Below are positions 16,318 through 24,125 of a stretch of 64,000 bases of DNA, in pieces. Positions within the stretch are counted from its first letter, which is position 1. Each line of letters opens with the position of its first letter. The notes beneath the pieces were generated by a model. It was not told the DNA's origin. It made no database searches and worked only from the letters and a program-made list of their open reading frames with translations. The position numbers and the translations under genes are program-made. Source of the DNA: Micrococcus terreus (GTDB lineage: Bacteria; Actinomycetota; Actinomycetes; Actinomycetales; Micrococcaceae); assembly GCF_900116905.1 (NCBI RefSeq), contig NZ_FPCG01000001.1, positions 1 through 64,000 on the forward strand. Direction: 5' to 3'.

Positions 16318-16550
16318 AGGGATGAATCCATGAGGTCGTCGAGATCAGCGCGGAGATCCGCAGAACTCATCCGTGGAAGGGCCCGTCGGCGAGAGATCAG
16401 GTCTTCGGCGCGAAGTGCTTTGCGGGGCAACGGGACGACACTGGCCACCGCCTCACCGTCACGCGTAACGGTGAGGGACTCGCCATGCTCCACCCGTCGA
16501 AGGACCTCTGCACCGCGGTTGCGCAGGTCACGAACGCTCACGGTCTTCAT
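16314..16550 (-). CDS. Phd/YefM-type antitoxin
   Basis: 78-residue antitoxin partner of the PIN toxin. The N-terminal VSVRDLRNRGAEVLRRVEHG and LTVTRDGEAVASVVPLP match the Phd/YefM DNA-binding fold; the C-terminal acidic helix (SADLRADLDDLMDSS) would wrap the toxin. GGAGGAAA-type sequence precedes the ATG on the coding strand, and an exact 18-base palindrome at 16559-16576 directly upstream is the expected autoregulatory operator. Confidence 0.88.
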   Translation of the reverse strand: MKTVSVRDLRNRGAEVLRRVEHGESLTVTRDGEAVASVVPLPRKALRAEDLISRRRALPRMSSADLRADLDDLMDSSL

Positions 16551-16558
16551 GGAGGAAA

Positions 16559-16576
16559 TGTATCACCGGTGATACA
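16559..16576. promoter_or_regulatory. Perfect palindromic operator of the antitoxin-toxin-menE operon
   Basis: TGTATCACCGGTGATACA is an exact 18-base inverted repeat ending 9 bases before the antitoxin ATG, where the promoter must lie. Antitoxin or toxin-antitoxin complex binding is the likely role. Confidence 0.7.
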
Positions 16577-16624
16577 CCGTCGCCAGTGCTGATGGACAAG
16601 GGGCGAGAGCGCCCCGCGTTGACG

Positions 16625-17335
16625 TCAGATCCCGCACCTCAGGTGTGCTTCCGTCCACGAGCGGATCCGGCGATTGCGGGCGGCGACGAAAGTCATCGAT
16701 GCTGCCCTGTACTCCAGGTAGTGCGCTGTCGTCGCTGGGAGGGGACTCTGGTCGAATCCCTCGAACGGCAGATGGAAGCGAACTGAGCCATGGTCGTCGA
16801 CCAAGTCCTGAAGCAGGAAGAACTCCACGTACGTCTCGAAGTCCTCAAGGAGAGAGAAATAATCGGAGTAGCGGTGGAGGACCTCACCCAACGGGTTTGC
16901 CTCGTTCACATAGAAACGACGAATGCACTCCAGCGTCAGGTCGAACCGGTCGCGAATGCGGGGATGCATTCCACGTGCACCGTTGACGGTGGGCTTCCGG
17001 TTGATCGTGTTCCCGGGGAACACCAGGTAGGACCCGATCGTGCAGTTCAGGGTGTAGAACGACTCGAGTGCGCCGAGGGGAACGGATGCGAGAACGGATC
17101 TCATGCTGGTGATGGACGAGAGAGAATGCGAGATGGCGTCGCTGCTCAGCCAGAACTCTCCCGCATGCGAACGGTGATGCAGGTAGGTTCCCGGGGTGTC
17201 GGTGCTGAGCGTGAAGTGGTGACCCGAGGGAAGAGACTTGCTCCAGAGGAGCTGATGGTAGCGACGCAGAGTCGGGCTGTGGACATCGGGATCTCTGCCA
17301 CCCGCATCTGATCTGACGTCGAAGTCGACGTCCAC
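16625..17335 (-). CDS. DUF6994-like protein, function unknown
   Basis: About 236 residues from the GTG at 17335, which has GGAG four bases upstream; the frame is open further but runs into the end of menB. The sequence starts with DFDVRSDAGGRDPDVHSPTL and continues with LHHRSHAGEFWLSSDAISHS and NPLGEVLHRYSDYFSLLEDF, a pattern I associate with the DUF6994 family, whose role is unknown. Unlike its neighbours it often uses AGA, TCA, TCT and GAA codons, so it is probably a recent arrival. It sits between menB and the toxin-antitoxin module. It could be part of the same acquired block. Confidence 0.65.
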   Translation of the reverse strand: MDVDFDVRSDAGGRDPDVHSPTLRRYHQLLWSKSLPSGHHFTLSTDTPGTYLHHRSHAGEFWLSSDAISHSLSSITSMRSVLASVPLGALESFYTLNCTIGSYLVFPGNTINRKPTVNGARGMHPRIRDRFDLTLECIRRFYVNEANPLGEVLHRYSDYFSLLEDFETYVEFFLLQDLVDDHGSVRFHLPFEGFDQSPLPATTAHYLEYRAASMTFVAARNRRIRSWTEAHLRCGI

Positions 17336-17363
17336 TGACTCCGAGGCCGGCCAGGCGACTGGC

Positions 17364-18359
17364 TCAGAAGTAGTACGGGAAGCTGGACCAGTCCGGATCA
17401 CGCTTGCCCAGGAAGGCGTCGCGGCCCTCGACGGCCTCATCCGTCATGTAAGCCATGCGCGTGGCCTCTCCGGCGAAGACCTGCTGACCTGCCATGCCGT
17501 CGTCGGGAAGATTGAAGGCGAACTTCAGCATGCGGATGGCCTGCGGGGACTGCCGGTTGATGTCCGCTGCGTACTCCAAGGCGACCTCCTCGAGGCGCTC
17601 GTGGTCCACCGCCTCGTTCACGGCTCCCATGCGGACCATGTCCTCGGCGGAGTGCTCGCGGGCCAGGAAGAAGATCGCGCGGGCGTTCTTCTGTCCGACC
17701 TGGCGGGCCAACAGCGCGGAACCGTAGCCGGCGTCGAAGGATCCCACGGTGGCGTCGGTCTGCTTGAACCTGCCGTGCTCGCGCGAGGCGATGGTCAGGT
17801 CCGAGACCACGTGCAGGGAGTGACCGCCACCGGCAGCCCAGCCGTTCACCACCGCGATGATGGGCTTGGGCGTGGTGCGCATCAGGCGCTGGACCTCGAG
17901 GATGTGCAGACGTCCTGCGCGGGCCGGGTCGATGGACTCCGAGGTCTCACCGTCCGCATAGCGGTAGCCGTCACGCCCGCGGATGCGCTGGTCCCCGCCG
18001 GAGCAGAACGAGTGGCCGCCGTCCTTGGGGGAGGGGCCGTTGCCGGTGAGCAGGATGCATCCCACGTCCGGGGTCATCCGGGCATGGTCCAGGGCGCGGT
18101 ACAGCTCATCCACGGTGCCGGGACGGAAGGCATTGCGCACCTCGGGGCGATCGAAGGCGATCCGCACCGTCCCCAGGTCCTTCACCACGGCTCCGCCAGC
18201 GTCGCGCTCGACCTGACGGTGGTAGGTGATGTCCTCGAAGTCGAAGCCCTCGACCACGCGCCAGCGCTGGGGGTCGAAGATGTCAGACACCTTCTTCGGC
18301 AGCTCCGAGAAGCGGGAATTGGCGGGCTGGGACGCGGGGGAGGAGTTCTGTGCGGTCAC
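17364..18359 (-). CDS. menB: 1,4-dihydroxy-2-naphthoyl-CoA synthase MenB
   Basis: Crotonase-fold enzyme that closes the naphthoate ring in menaquinone synthesis. 331 residues. Clear marks are the CoA/oxyanion stretch HSFCSGGDQRIRG, the conserved VNGWAAGGGHSLHVVSDL, the catalytic Asp/Ser region TVGSFDAGYGS, and the C-terminal DAFLGKRDPDWSSFPYYF, diagnostic of MenB. I chose the GTG at 18359 because TAGACT lies exactly 7 bases upstream; the frame is open much further but that part is unrelated. A short loop encoding NLPDDGMAG carries a copy of the recurrent motif (17497-17509). Confidence 0.94.
   Translation of the reverse strand: MTAQNSSPASQPANSRFSELPKKVSDIFDPQRWRVVEGFDFEDITYHRQVERDAGGAVVKDLGTVRIAFDRPEVRNAFRPGTVDELYRALDHARMTPDVGCILLTGNGPSPKDGGHSFCSGGDQRIRGRDGYRYADGETSESIDPARAGRLHILEVQRLMRTTPKPIIAVVNGWAAGGGHSLHVVSDLTIASREHGRFKQTDATVGSFDAGYGSALLARQVGQKNARAIFFLAREHSAEDMVRMGAVNEAVDHERLEEVALEYAADINRQSPQAIRMLKFAFNLPDDGMAGQQVFAGEATRMAYMTDEAVEGRDAFLGKRDPDWSSFPYYF
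17497..17509 (-). repeat. Recurrent motif copy in menB
   Basis: Minus-strand TTCCCGACGACGG, coding for part of NLPDDGMAG. Confidence 0.4.
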
Positions 18360-18366
18360 CTGGCCG

Positions 18367-18372
18367 AGTCTA
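18367..18372 (-). promoter_or_regulatory. Leaderless -10 box TAGACT of menB
   Basis: Minus-strand TAGACT, 7 bases before the GTG at 18359. It identifies the start of menB. Confidence 0.6.
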
Positions 18373-18552
18373 GTGGGGTGGGCGGACGGGGTGATGGGGT
18401 GGGGTGCCGGGTCATCCCGTCCTGCACAGAAGACCGATGTGCTGACGCTGTCCCCAGTCGGCCCGGCGGCCCTTAACGTGTCTGCGGGCTGTGGTCGGAT
18501 ATATGTACGAAGGAAGTGGCGGTTTGCAAGAGCGGCAGAGGAGGTGGCAGGC

Positions 18553-20289
18553 ATGGCGCTGGCAGTGGATGACGTCCACGACGAGGGGCTGAAAGCCCGT
18601 CTGCTCACCATGGTTGCGGGAGCTGGCCGGGAGGACCTGTGTGCTCTGCCGCTGGAGAGCCTGTTAACGTTGGCACAGCAGGTGATGGGCGAGCTGAAGG
18701 ACCGGGTGGTGAGTCCAGGCTTCGTGGAGACGCTGGCAGCGGTGAACCTGGAGTCGCCCTCGGGGGCTGACGAGTCCGGGATGACCCTGCCGAAGGTGCA
18801 GTCGGAGATCAGGCAGCTGAGCCGTGTGGTGGAGGGCGTCCAGACGGCCGTGGTGGGGCACACCGACCGGGCGTTCAACGACCCGCGGGACCGGCATCGA
18901 CTGCTCGGATTGCCAGTGGGGAAGAGCGGCTTCCGATCCACGGCTGACTTCCTGGAGCAGACGCAGCAGACCCCTCAACGGGACACCCGTGATCGGGTGA
19001 GCCGGGCGGCCCAGCACCTGGCGCCACCGCCGTCGGCAGACGGAGGGGTGCAGGTGGGCAGTGCGCTGCCAGAGGTCTCGAACGCGTTGTGGGACGGGTC
19101 TGTGGATCCGTCCGTGGTGGACATGATCACCCGTGCCCTCAACGAGGCCCGGCGTGATGCCGCGAGGGCCGGTGCTCGGCGGGACCTGGTCGAAGAGCTG
19201 ATCGCCGCCGGTCAGACCCGCCTGATGGTCACAGCCCGTCACGTCTCACCCTCCGCGGTGAAGATCGCGTGCCGGAAGTGGCGCCTGGAGTTCGACCGGG
19301 CCATGGAGCGTTCTGGGGCAGAGCAGACCGCCTCGCAGGCCCATCTGGGGCGGAACGCGAAGTTCATCGGTGAGGAGAACGGCCTCTATCTCTGGCATCT
19401 GCGTCTGACCCAGGGGCAGCACGAGGTGATGAAGACCGTCACCTCTGCCGGCTCCAACCCCCGTGCGCGCAAGAACCGCGTGGAGACATCCGAGGGGAAT
19501 GCCTCTGGTGGTCCGGCAGACCAGGGGCTGTTCGACCTGGTCGGCGCAGAGGCACTGGACGCAGACTGTGACGGTGAGCGGTTCTTCACCGCCGCGCCGC
19601 CCGAACGGTGGGAGGACCGTCAGCGCCGTGAAGTGGATGCCCTCATCGCGGCCCTGCAGGCGGCACTGACGTTGAAAGACCGCGGTGTTCTTCCCGACGC
19701 CGGTGGCGCCAGGCCCCAGGTTCTGGTCACCATCGACTTCGAGACCTTGGCTGGTCGCCTGGCAGCCCATCCGGATCTGCCGCCCCCGCCGGACATCCCG
19801 GACAGGCTGGCGGATCAGCATCCGCCAGGGGAGACGAGGGGGCCGGTCATCTCCCACGGAGCGTTCAGCGGGCCGATCGACCCCAGGATCCTCAGGATGT
19901 GGGCCTGCGACGCCGACCTGATCCCCGTGGTGCTCGGGGGCGAAGGGGAGGTGCTGGATATCGGCCGGGCACAGAGACCCTTTCCGCCAGCCATCCGCAA
20001 GGCGATCATCGCCCGGGACCGAGGATGCGCTGCCCCGGGCTGTGACTTCCCACCCTCCTGGTGCGAAGTGCACCACATCCGGTTCTGGAAGGAGCACTCC
20101 GGTCCGACGAGCGTGGACAACGGTGTGCTGCTCTGCTCCCATCACCATCACGCCCTGCACTTTGACCAGCTCGCGATCCACCTGAAGAATGGCGTGCCCT
20201 GGTTCGAGGACATCAGCCCCACGGGGCGCATGCAGAACCGAGATGGTGCCGAGCCGGTGCTGCAGAGGAATCCGCTGTGGCACGACTGA
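18553..20289 (+). CDS. DUF222 / HNH endonuclease-like protein (13E12 family)
   Basis: 578 residues. The N-terminal and central part is a helical DUF222 (13E12-like) domain; the C-terminus from about residue 483 is an HNH nuclease: CAAPGC, then CEVHHIRFW with the catalytic histidines near 507, and NGVLLCSHHHHALH as the metal-binding end. Such proteins occur in many copies in actinobacterial genomes and were once called REP13E12 repeats; their role is unresolved. GAGGAGGT lies upstream of the chosen ATG; the frame is open about 300 bases further into the menB promoter region, which is not plausible coding. Transcribed divergently from menB. Confidence 0.85.
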   Translation: MALAVDDVHDEGLKARLLTMVAGAGREDLCALPLESLLTLAQQVMGELKDRVVSPGFVETLAAVNLESPSGADESGMTLPKVQSEIRQLSRVVEGVQTAVVGHTDRAFNDPRDRHRLLGLPVGKSGFRSTADFLEQTQQTPQRDTRDRVSRAAQHLAPPPSADGGVQVGSALPEVSNALWDGSVDPSVVDMITRALNEARRDAARAGARRDLVEELIAAGQTRLMVTARHVSPSAVKIACRKWRLEFDRAMERSGAEQTASQAHLGRNAKFIGEENGLYLWHLRLTQGQHEVMKTVTSAGSNPRARKNRVETSEGNASGGPADQGLFDLVGAEALDADCDGERFFTAAPPERWEDRQRREVDALIAALQAALTLKDRGVLPDAGGARPQVLVTIDFETLAGRLAAHPDLPPPPDIPDRLADQHPPGETRGPVISHGAFSGPIDPRILRMWACDADLIPVVLGGEGEVLDIGRAQRPFPPAIRKAIIARDRGCAAPGCDFPPSWCEVHHIRFWKEHSGPTSVDNGVLLCSHHHHALHFDQLAIHLKNGVPWFEDISPTGRMQNRDGAEPVLQRNPLWHD

Positions 20290-20425
20290 AGGGGCCAGGG
20301 GAGGGCTCTGCCCGCCGCGACCCGGTGAGCGGTGGGGCCGAGGGCGGTGGGGCTGAGAGCGGTCAGCTGCGTCTGGGGGCAGGCAGGAAGGGGCCGGCAG
20401 GAAGGGGCGGCCCGGACGATCGCAC

Positions 20426-20431
20426 TAGGGT
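20426..20431 (+). promoter_or_regulatory. Leaderless -10 box TAGGGT of the tyrosine phosphatase gene
   Basis: Seven bases before the ATG at 20439. The preceding stretch 20290-20425 is G-rich, with several GGGG tracts and no clear gene. Confidence 0.5.
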
Positions 20432-20438
20432 CGGGAGC

Positions 20439-21155
20439 ATGAGCGATGCATACGAACCGCTGCCGGTGGACTGGGATGGGGCCGTCAATGCCTGGAGGGT
20501 CCGGCACGGACTGTGGCGGATGGGCCGGGCCGAATGGCTGACTGAGGCCGGCTGGGATGCGCTGGCGCAGGACGGAGTGCGGTCCGTGGTGGACGTGCGC
20601 CTGCCCCAGGAGGTCACCCGGCGCGAGACCGATCCGCCGGTGAACGTGATCCCCGATGCCGTGGAACGAGTGCACCTGCCCATCGAGGACCACGAGAACC
20701 AGGAATTCCGAGAGCTCTGCTTCCTCTACCTGGACCACCCTCGGTACTACAACGACGCCGTGCGGATCTTCCCGGACAAGGTCGCCGATGCCCTGACGGC
20801 GCTGCGTGAACGGTGGGACGCAGGGGGAGTGGTGGTGCACTGCTCTGCCGGGCGAGACCGCACCGGGATGCTCACTGCCCTGCTGCTGCAGCTGCCCGAC
20901 ATCCCGGGTGGGCCCGCCAGCTGGGAGGAACAGGCTGCGGTGTACTCAGCCGCCGTCCGGGGGATCAACGAGCACCACCGGACCTCCGGGATCAAGCACC
21001 CCTACGAGTCCTACCAGGCACCGGACGTCCTGGAACCGGCCCTGCAGGACCGGCTGGCCTCACTGAAGTCGTTCCTCGAGGAATGGCCCGGCGAGCGGGT
21101 AGCCGAGCTGATGGCCTCCCGGGTGTGGCCAGGCGCGGGAGCTCGAACGCACTGA
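20439..21155 (+). CDS. Tyrosine-protein phosphatase (DSP/PtpB-like)
   Basis: 238-residue phosphatase with the CX5R loop HCSAGRDRTGM at about residues 136-146; cysteine is the nucleophile. The upstream VRSVVDVRLPQEVTRRE matches the conserved start of bacterial PtpB/Y_phosphatase3 members, which act on phosphotyrosine or phosphoinositides. No signal peptide, so it is cytoplasmic or released by another route. The ATG is set by the leaderless -10 box. It is transcribed alone and converges on lysG. Confidence 0.87.
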   Translation: MSDAYEPLPVDWDGAVNAWRVRHGLWRMGRAEWLTEAGWDALAQDGVRSVVDVRLPQEVTRRETDPPVNVIPDAVERVHLPIEDHENQEFRELCFLYLDHPRYYNDAVRIFPDKVADALTALRERWDAGGVVVHCSAGRDRTGMLTALLLQLPDIPGGPASWEEQAAVYSAAVRGINEHHRTSGIKHPYESYQAPDVLEPALQDRLASLKSFLEEWPGERVAELMASRVWPGAGARTH

Positions 21156-21190
21156 CCGGGTGCCGAGGGGGCGTCGGTGCAGCCCGGCAG

Positions 21191-22075
21191 TCAGGCCGAC
21201 GGATGGAGTCCAGCGCTGGCGGCTGAGCGAACCGCGCTGCGGAGACGGTCCAGGCGGTCTGAACGCAGTGTCCAGGACTGCCAGTAGAGGGCGACGTCTG
21301 CATCGGGGAGATCGGGCAGACGGACGAGGGGGTCGTCCTCGGGAAGCTGCTGCCACTGGTGCTCGGTGACCATGCCCCAGCCCAGGCCAGCGTGGATGGC
21401 CGAGAAGAAGCCGTCGAAGGACGGCACGGTGTGTGACGGCGGCTCCGTGTGAATGCCCAGAGAGCGCAGGGCCTGGCGCTGCAGATCGTCCTTGGCGTTG
21501 TACTGGACCATCGGCAGGGCGGCGTAGTCCAGGGTCTGCCGTTCGTCCATGCGGTGCCGCTCCAGGAGGGTGGCGCTGGCCACCGGCAGGTAGCGCATCC
21601 GGCCCAGCGGCTCGATGCTGCAGCCGTGCACCGGGGAGGGGTCAGCAGTGATGGCGCCCAGCACCTCCCCGCGTCGCAGCAGCGTGGCGCTGTGGTCCTG
21701 GTCCTCCACGTGCAGATCCAGCAGCACGTCCGCCCAGTCCGCTGCCTCCCGCAGGACCGGCACGAACCAGGTGGCCAGGGAATCGGCGTTGACCGCCACC
21801 GGCAGGCGAGTGCGGCTGTCCGCATCCGCGCCGAGCCGATGCAGGGTGTCGGCCTGCAGGAGCTGGATCTGACGCGCCATCTGCACCAGGGCGACCCCGG
21901 CCTCCGTGGGAACGCACGGCACCGAGCGCTGCACCACCACCTGGCCCACCGAGGCCTCCAATGCCTTGATCCGCTGGCTCACCGCAGACGGGGTGACCCG
22001 CAGCAGGTCGGCGGCGGCCTCGAAGGTCCCCTCATCCACGATCGCCGTCAGGGCCCGCAGCTGCTCGAAGGTCAT
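21191..22075 (-). CDS. lysG: LysR-type regulator LysG (ArgP family)
   Basis: 294-residue LysR regulator. The N-terminal winged helix (LRALTAIVDEGTFEAAADLL, PSAVSQRIKALEASVGQVV) and overall length fit ArgP/LysG. In Corynebacterium LysG senses lysine, arginine or histidine and activates lysE. Here the divergent neighbour is lysE, 71 bases away, the classical arrangement, which supports the assignment more than sequence alone. Confidence 0.9.
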   Translation of the reverse strand: MTFEQLRALTAIVDEGTFEAAADLLRVTPSAVSQRIKALEASVGQVVVQRSVPCVPTEAGVALVQMARQIQLLQADTLHRLGADADSRTRLPVAVNADSLATWFVPVLREAADWADVLLDLHVEDQDHSATLLRRGEVLGAITADPSPVHGCSIEPLGRMRYLPVASATLLERHRMDERQTLDYAALPMVQYNAKDDLQRQALRSLGIHTEPPSHTVPSFDGFFSAIHAGLGWGMVTEHQWQQLPEDDPLVRLPDLPDADVALYWQSWTLRSDRLDRLRSAVRSAASAGLHPSA

Positions 22076-22146
22076 GAAGCAACGCTAATGCACCTGCAGA
22101 ATCATTCGTTTGTCTCAGGTGCGGCACCGGCATAGATTTCAGCACC
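22076..22146. promoter_or_regulatory. lysG-lysE divergent control region
   Basis: 71-base gap between divergent starts. TAGATT at 22133-22138 is the probable lysE -10 box, 8 bases before its ATG. A LysG site of the T-N11-A type is expected here, but several placements are possible. Confidence 0.45.
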
Positions 22147-22743
22147 ATGTGGACCACCTGGACTGCCGGACTGCTCACCGGCCTCGCACTGATCGTGGCG
22201 ATCGGAGCGCAGAACGCCTTCGTGCTCCGGCAGGGCATCCGCCGCGAGCACGTGGGCGTGGTGGTGCTGGTGTGCCTGCTCAGCGACGCCCTGCTGATCC
22301 TGGCCGGAACGGCGGGGATCGGGGTGATCGTGGAGAAGTTGCCCGTGGTGCTGGAGATCCTGCGCTGGGGCGGCGCGGCCTACCTGATCTGGTTCGCCGT
22401 GCAGTCCGTCCGTTCAGCGTTCAGCCCCACGTCGCTCACGCCGGAGAAGCCGCGGTCCCAGGGCTCCGTGCTGACCACCACGCTGGCCCTGACCTATCTG
22501 AACCCCCACGTCTACCTGGACACCGTGGTGCTGCTGGGCAGTCTGGCCAACCAGCAGGGGCCGGACCTGCGCTGGGTGTTCGCCGGCGGCGCCGTGGTGG
22601 GCAGCATCGTCTGGTTCAGCGCCCTGGGCTACGGTGCCCGCGCGCTGGCCCCGGTGCTGGACCGGCCCCGTGCCTGGCAGATCGTGGACCTGGTGATCGC
22701 CGCGGTGATGCTCGCGCTCGCCGTCAGCCTCATCCTGCGCTGA
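22147..22743 (+). CDS. lysE: L-lysine/L-arginine exporter LysE
   Basis: Membrane exporter that removes excess basic amino acids. 198 residues with about six helices and the family signature GAQNAFVLRQGIRREH (24-39), followed by VLVCLLSDALLILAGTAG and LTYLNPHVYLDTVVLLGS. Length and pattern are standard. It is paired with lysG, which should activate it when intracellular lysine or arginine rises. Confidence 0.93.
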   Translation: MWTTWTAGLLTGLALIVAIGAQNAFVLRQGIRREHVGVVVLVCLLSDALLILAGTAGIGVIVEKLPVVLEILRWGGAAYLIWFAVQSVRSAFSPTSLTPEKPRSQGSVLTTTLALTYLNPHVYLDTVVLLGSLANQQGPDLRWVFAGGAVVGSIVWFSALGYGARALAPVLDRPRAWQIVDLVIAAVMLALAVSLILR

Positions 22744-22824
22744 GGACCATCCAGGCCCGGTCAGCGGTATCCTGGATCCGGCGCCGCATCTGAGCGCGCC
22801 CCGCACGGGACGGCCCGCCGCGGA

Positions 22825-22859
22825 CACCTGTGGACGGGGACGACCCCGTGGAACAGGTG
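22825..22859 (+). promoter_or_regulatory. Nested hairpin sequestering the antiporter ribosome-binding site
   Basis: Outer stem CACCTGT (22825-22831) with ACAGGTG (22853-22859) and inner stem ACGGGG (22834-22839) with CCCCGT (22844-22849). The 3' arm holds AGGTG, the ribosome-binding site, 7 bases before the ATG at 22867. Folded RNA would hide it. Confidence 0.5.
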
Positions 22860-22866
22860 CCTGCCG

Positions 22867-24018
22867 ATGTCACAGACCCACACCAACTCCCGCATCCTCA
22901 CCCCCATCGCCCTGGTGCGTCTCGCGCTCGGGTGGGGTGCCGTCGTCGTGCTGGCCCTGTCCGGACCGCTGCTGGAGCCGCCGGTGGCCACGCCCCTGCT
23001 GGTGAGTGCGCTCGCGGTGATCATCGGCGTGATCGTGCTGTGCTCCTTCGGCGTGGTGAAGGAGGCCGAGCAGCTGGCGCACCGGCTCGGCGACCCGTAC
23101 GGGACCCTGGTGCTGACGCTGTCGATCGTGCTGATCGAGGTGGTCCTGATCTCCGCCGTGTTGCTCGGCCCGGGGGAGCACACCACCATCGCCCGCGACT
23201 CGGTGATGGCGGTCTCGATGATCATCCTCAACGCGGTGGTCGGCACCTCGCTGCTGGTCGGCGGACTGCGCCACGGGGACCTGCGGATCAACAGGACCGG
23301 CACCTCGTCCTACCTCGCGCTGCTGGTGCCGCTGCTGGCCGTGGTCCTGGTGCTGCCGGTGATGATCGGCCAGGGCGGTGCCTACACGGGCGGTCAGGCC
23401 ATCACGGTCATCGTCCTCACGCTGGCGCTGTACGCGTTCTTCCTGGTGCGGCAGATGGGCGTGCAGGCGGGGGACTTCCGCGAGGTGACGGTGGTGCCGC
23501 CCAGCGGTGCCGTGGGGGTCACGGCCACCTCGCGGCCAGCCATCCGCACCGTCATCGCCGAGCACCGCAGCGAGATCCTTGCCCGCGTGGGTCTGCTGGT
23601 GGCCACGGTGCTGCCGATCGTGCTGCTCTCGCACGACATGTCCGCCCTGCTGGACGACGGCCTGGGGCGCACGGGCGCACCGGTGGCGCTGACCGGACTG
23701 CTGATCGCCGTGATCGTCTTCCTGCCGGAGTCGATCACCTCGGTGCGGGCGGCGCTGGCTGGAGAGGCCCAGCGCGTGGTCAACCTCTGCCACGGCGCAC
23801 TCGTCTCCACCGTGGGTCTGACCATCCCCGCGGTCCTGGTGATCGGCATGCTCACCGGCCAGCAGGTGGTGCTGGCCGAGTCTGCCGCGAACCTGGTCAT
23901 GCTCGGTGTGACCCTGCTGCTGTCCGTCACCACCCTGGCTGCCCGGCAGGTGACCGCGCTGCACGGCGCCGCGCACCTGGTGGTCTTCGCCGTCTACGTG
24001 CTCGTCCTGTTCTCCTGA
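22867..24018 (+). CDS. Ca2+/H+ antiporter (CaCA family, ChaA-like)
   Basis: 383-residue cation/proton antiporter with about eleven membrane helices. The two inverted alpha repeats are visible: GDPYGTLVLTLSIVLIE at about 75-91 with its conserved glutamate, and FLPESITSVRAALAGEAQR followed by NLCHGALVSTVGLT at about 282-325. ChaA-type proteins expel Ca2+, Na+ or K+ at alkaline pH. The ribosome-binding site lies inside a hairpin (22825-22859), so translation may be regulated. A terminator made of motif-like arms follows at 24039-24069. Confidence 0.9.
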   Translation: MSQTHTNSRILTPIALVRLALGWGAVVVLALSGPLLEPPVATPLLVSALAVIIGVIVLCSFGVVKEAEQLAHRLGDPYGTLVLTLSIVLIEVVLISAVLLGPGEHTTIARDSVMAVSMIILNAVVGTSLLVGGLRHGDLRINRTGTSSYLALLVPLLAVVLVLPVMIGQGGAYTGGQAITVIVLTLALYAFFLVRQMGVQAGDFREVTVVPPSGAVGVTATSRPAIRTVIAEHRSEILARVGLLVATVLPIVLLSHDMSALLDDGLGRTGAPVALTGLLIAVIVFLPESITSVRAALAGEAQRVVNLCHGALVSTVGLTIPAVLVIGMLTGQQVVLAESAANLVMLGVTLLLSVTTLAARQVTALHGAAHLVVFAVYVLVLFS

Positions 24019-24038
24019 CGGGGCAGAGAAGGCGAAGG

Positions 24039-24069
24039 CCCGACGACGGCCGCACGGGGCGTCGTCGGG
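24039..24069. terminator. Bidirectional terminator built from two inverted motif copies
   Basis: Stem CCCGACGAC (24039-24047) with GTCGTCGGG (24061-24069), between the converging antiporter and SDR genes. The left arm continues as GG and so contains the motif core CCCGACGACGG; the right arm is its inverted copy. Confidence 0.65.
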
Positions 24070-24125
24070 TCTTGGCTTCTGCTGGTGGCCGGGTGAGGCG
24101 AGGCGGGAGGTCTCGCGCGCTCAGG

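Noticed and set aside
18360-18941. N-terminal extension of menB
   Set aside because: The frame is open, but the extension is low in family similarity and runs antisense to the DUF222/HNH gene. The TAGACT box fixes the start at 18359.
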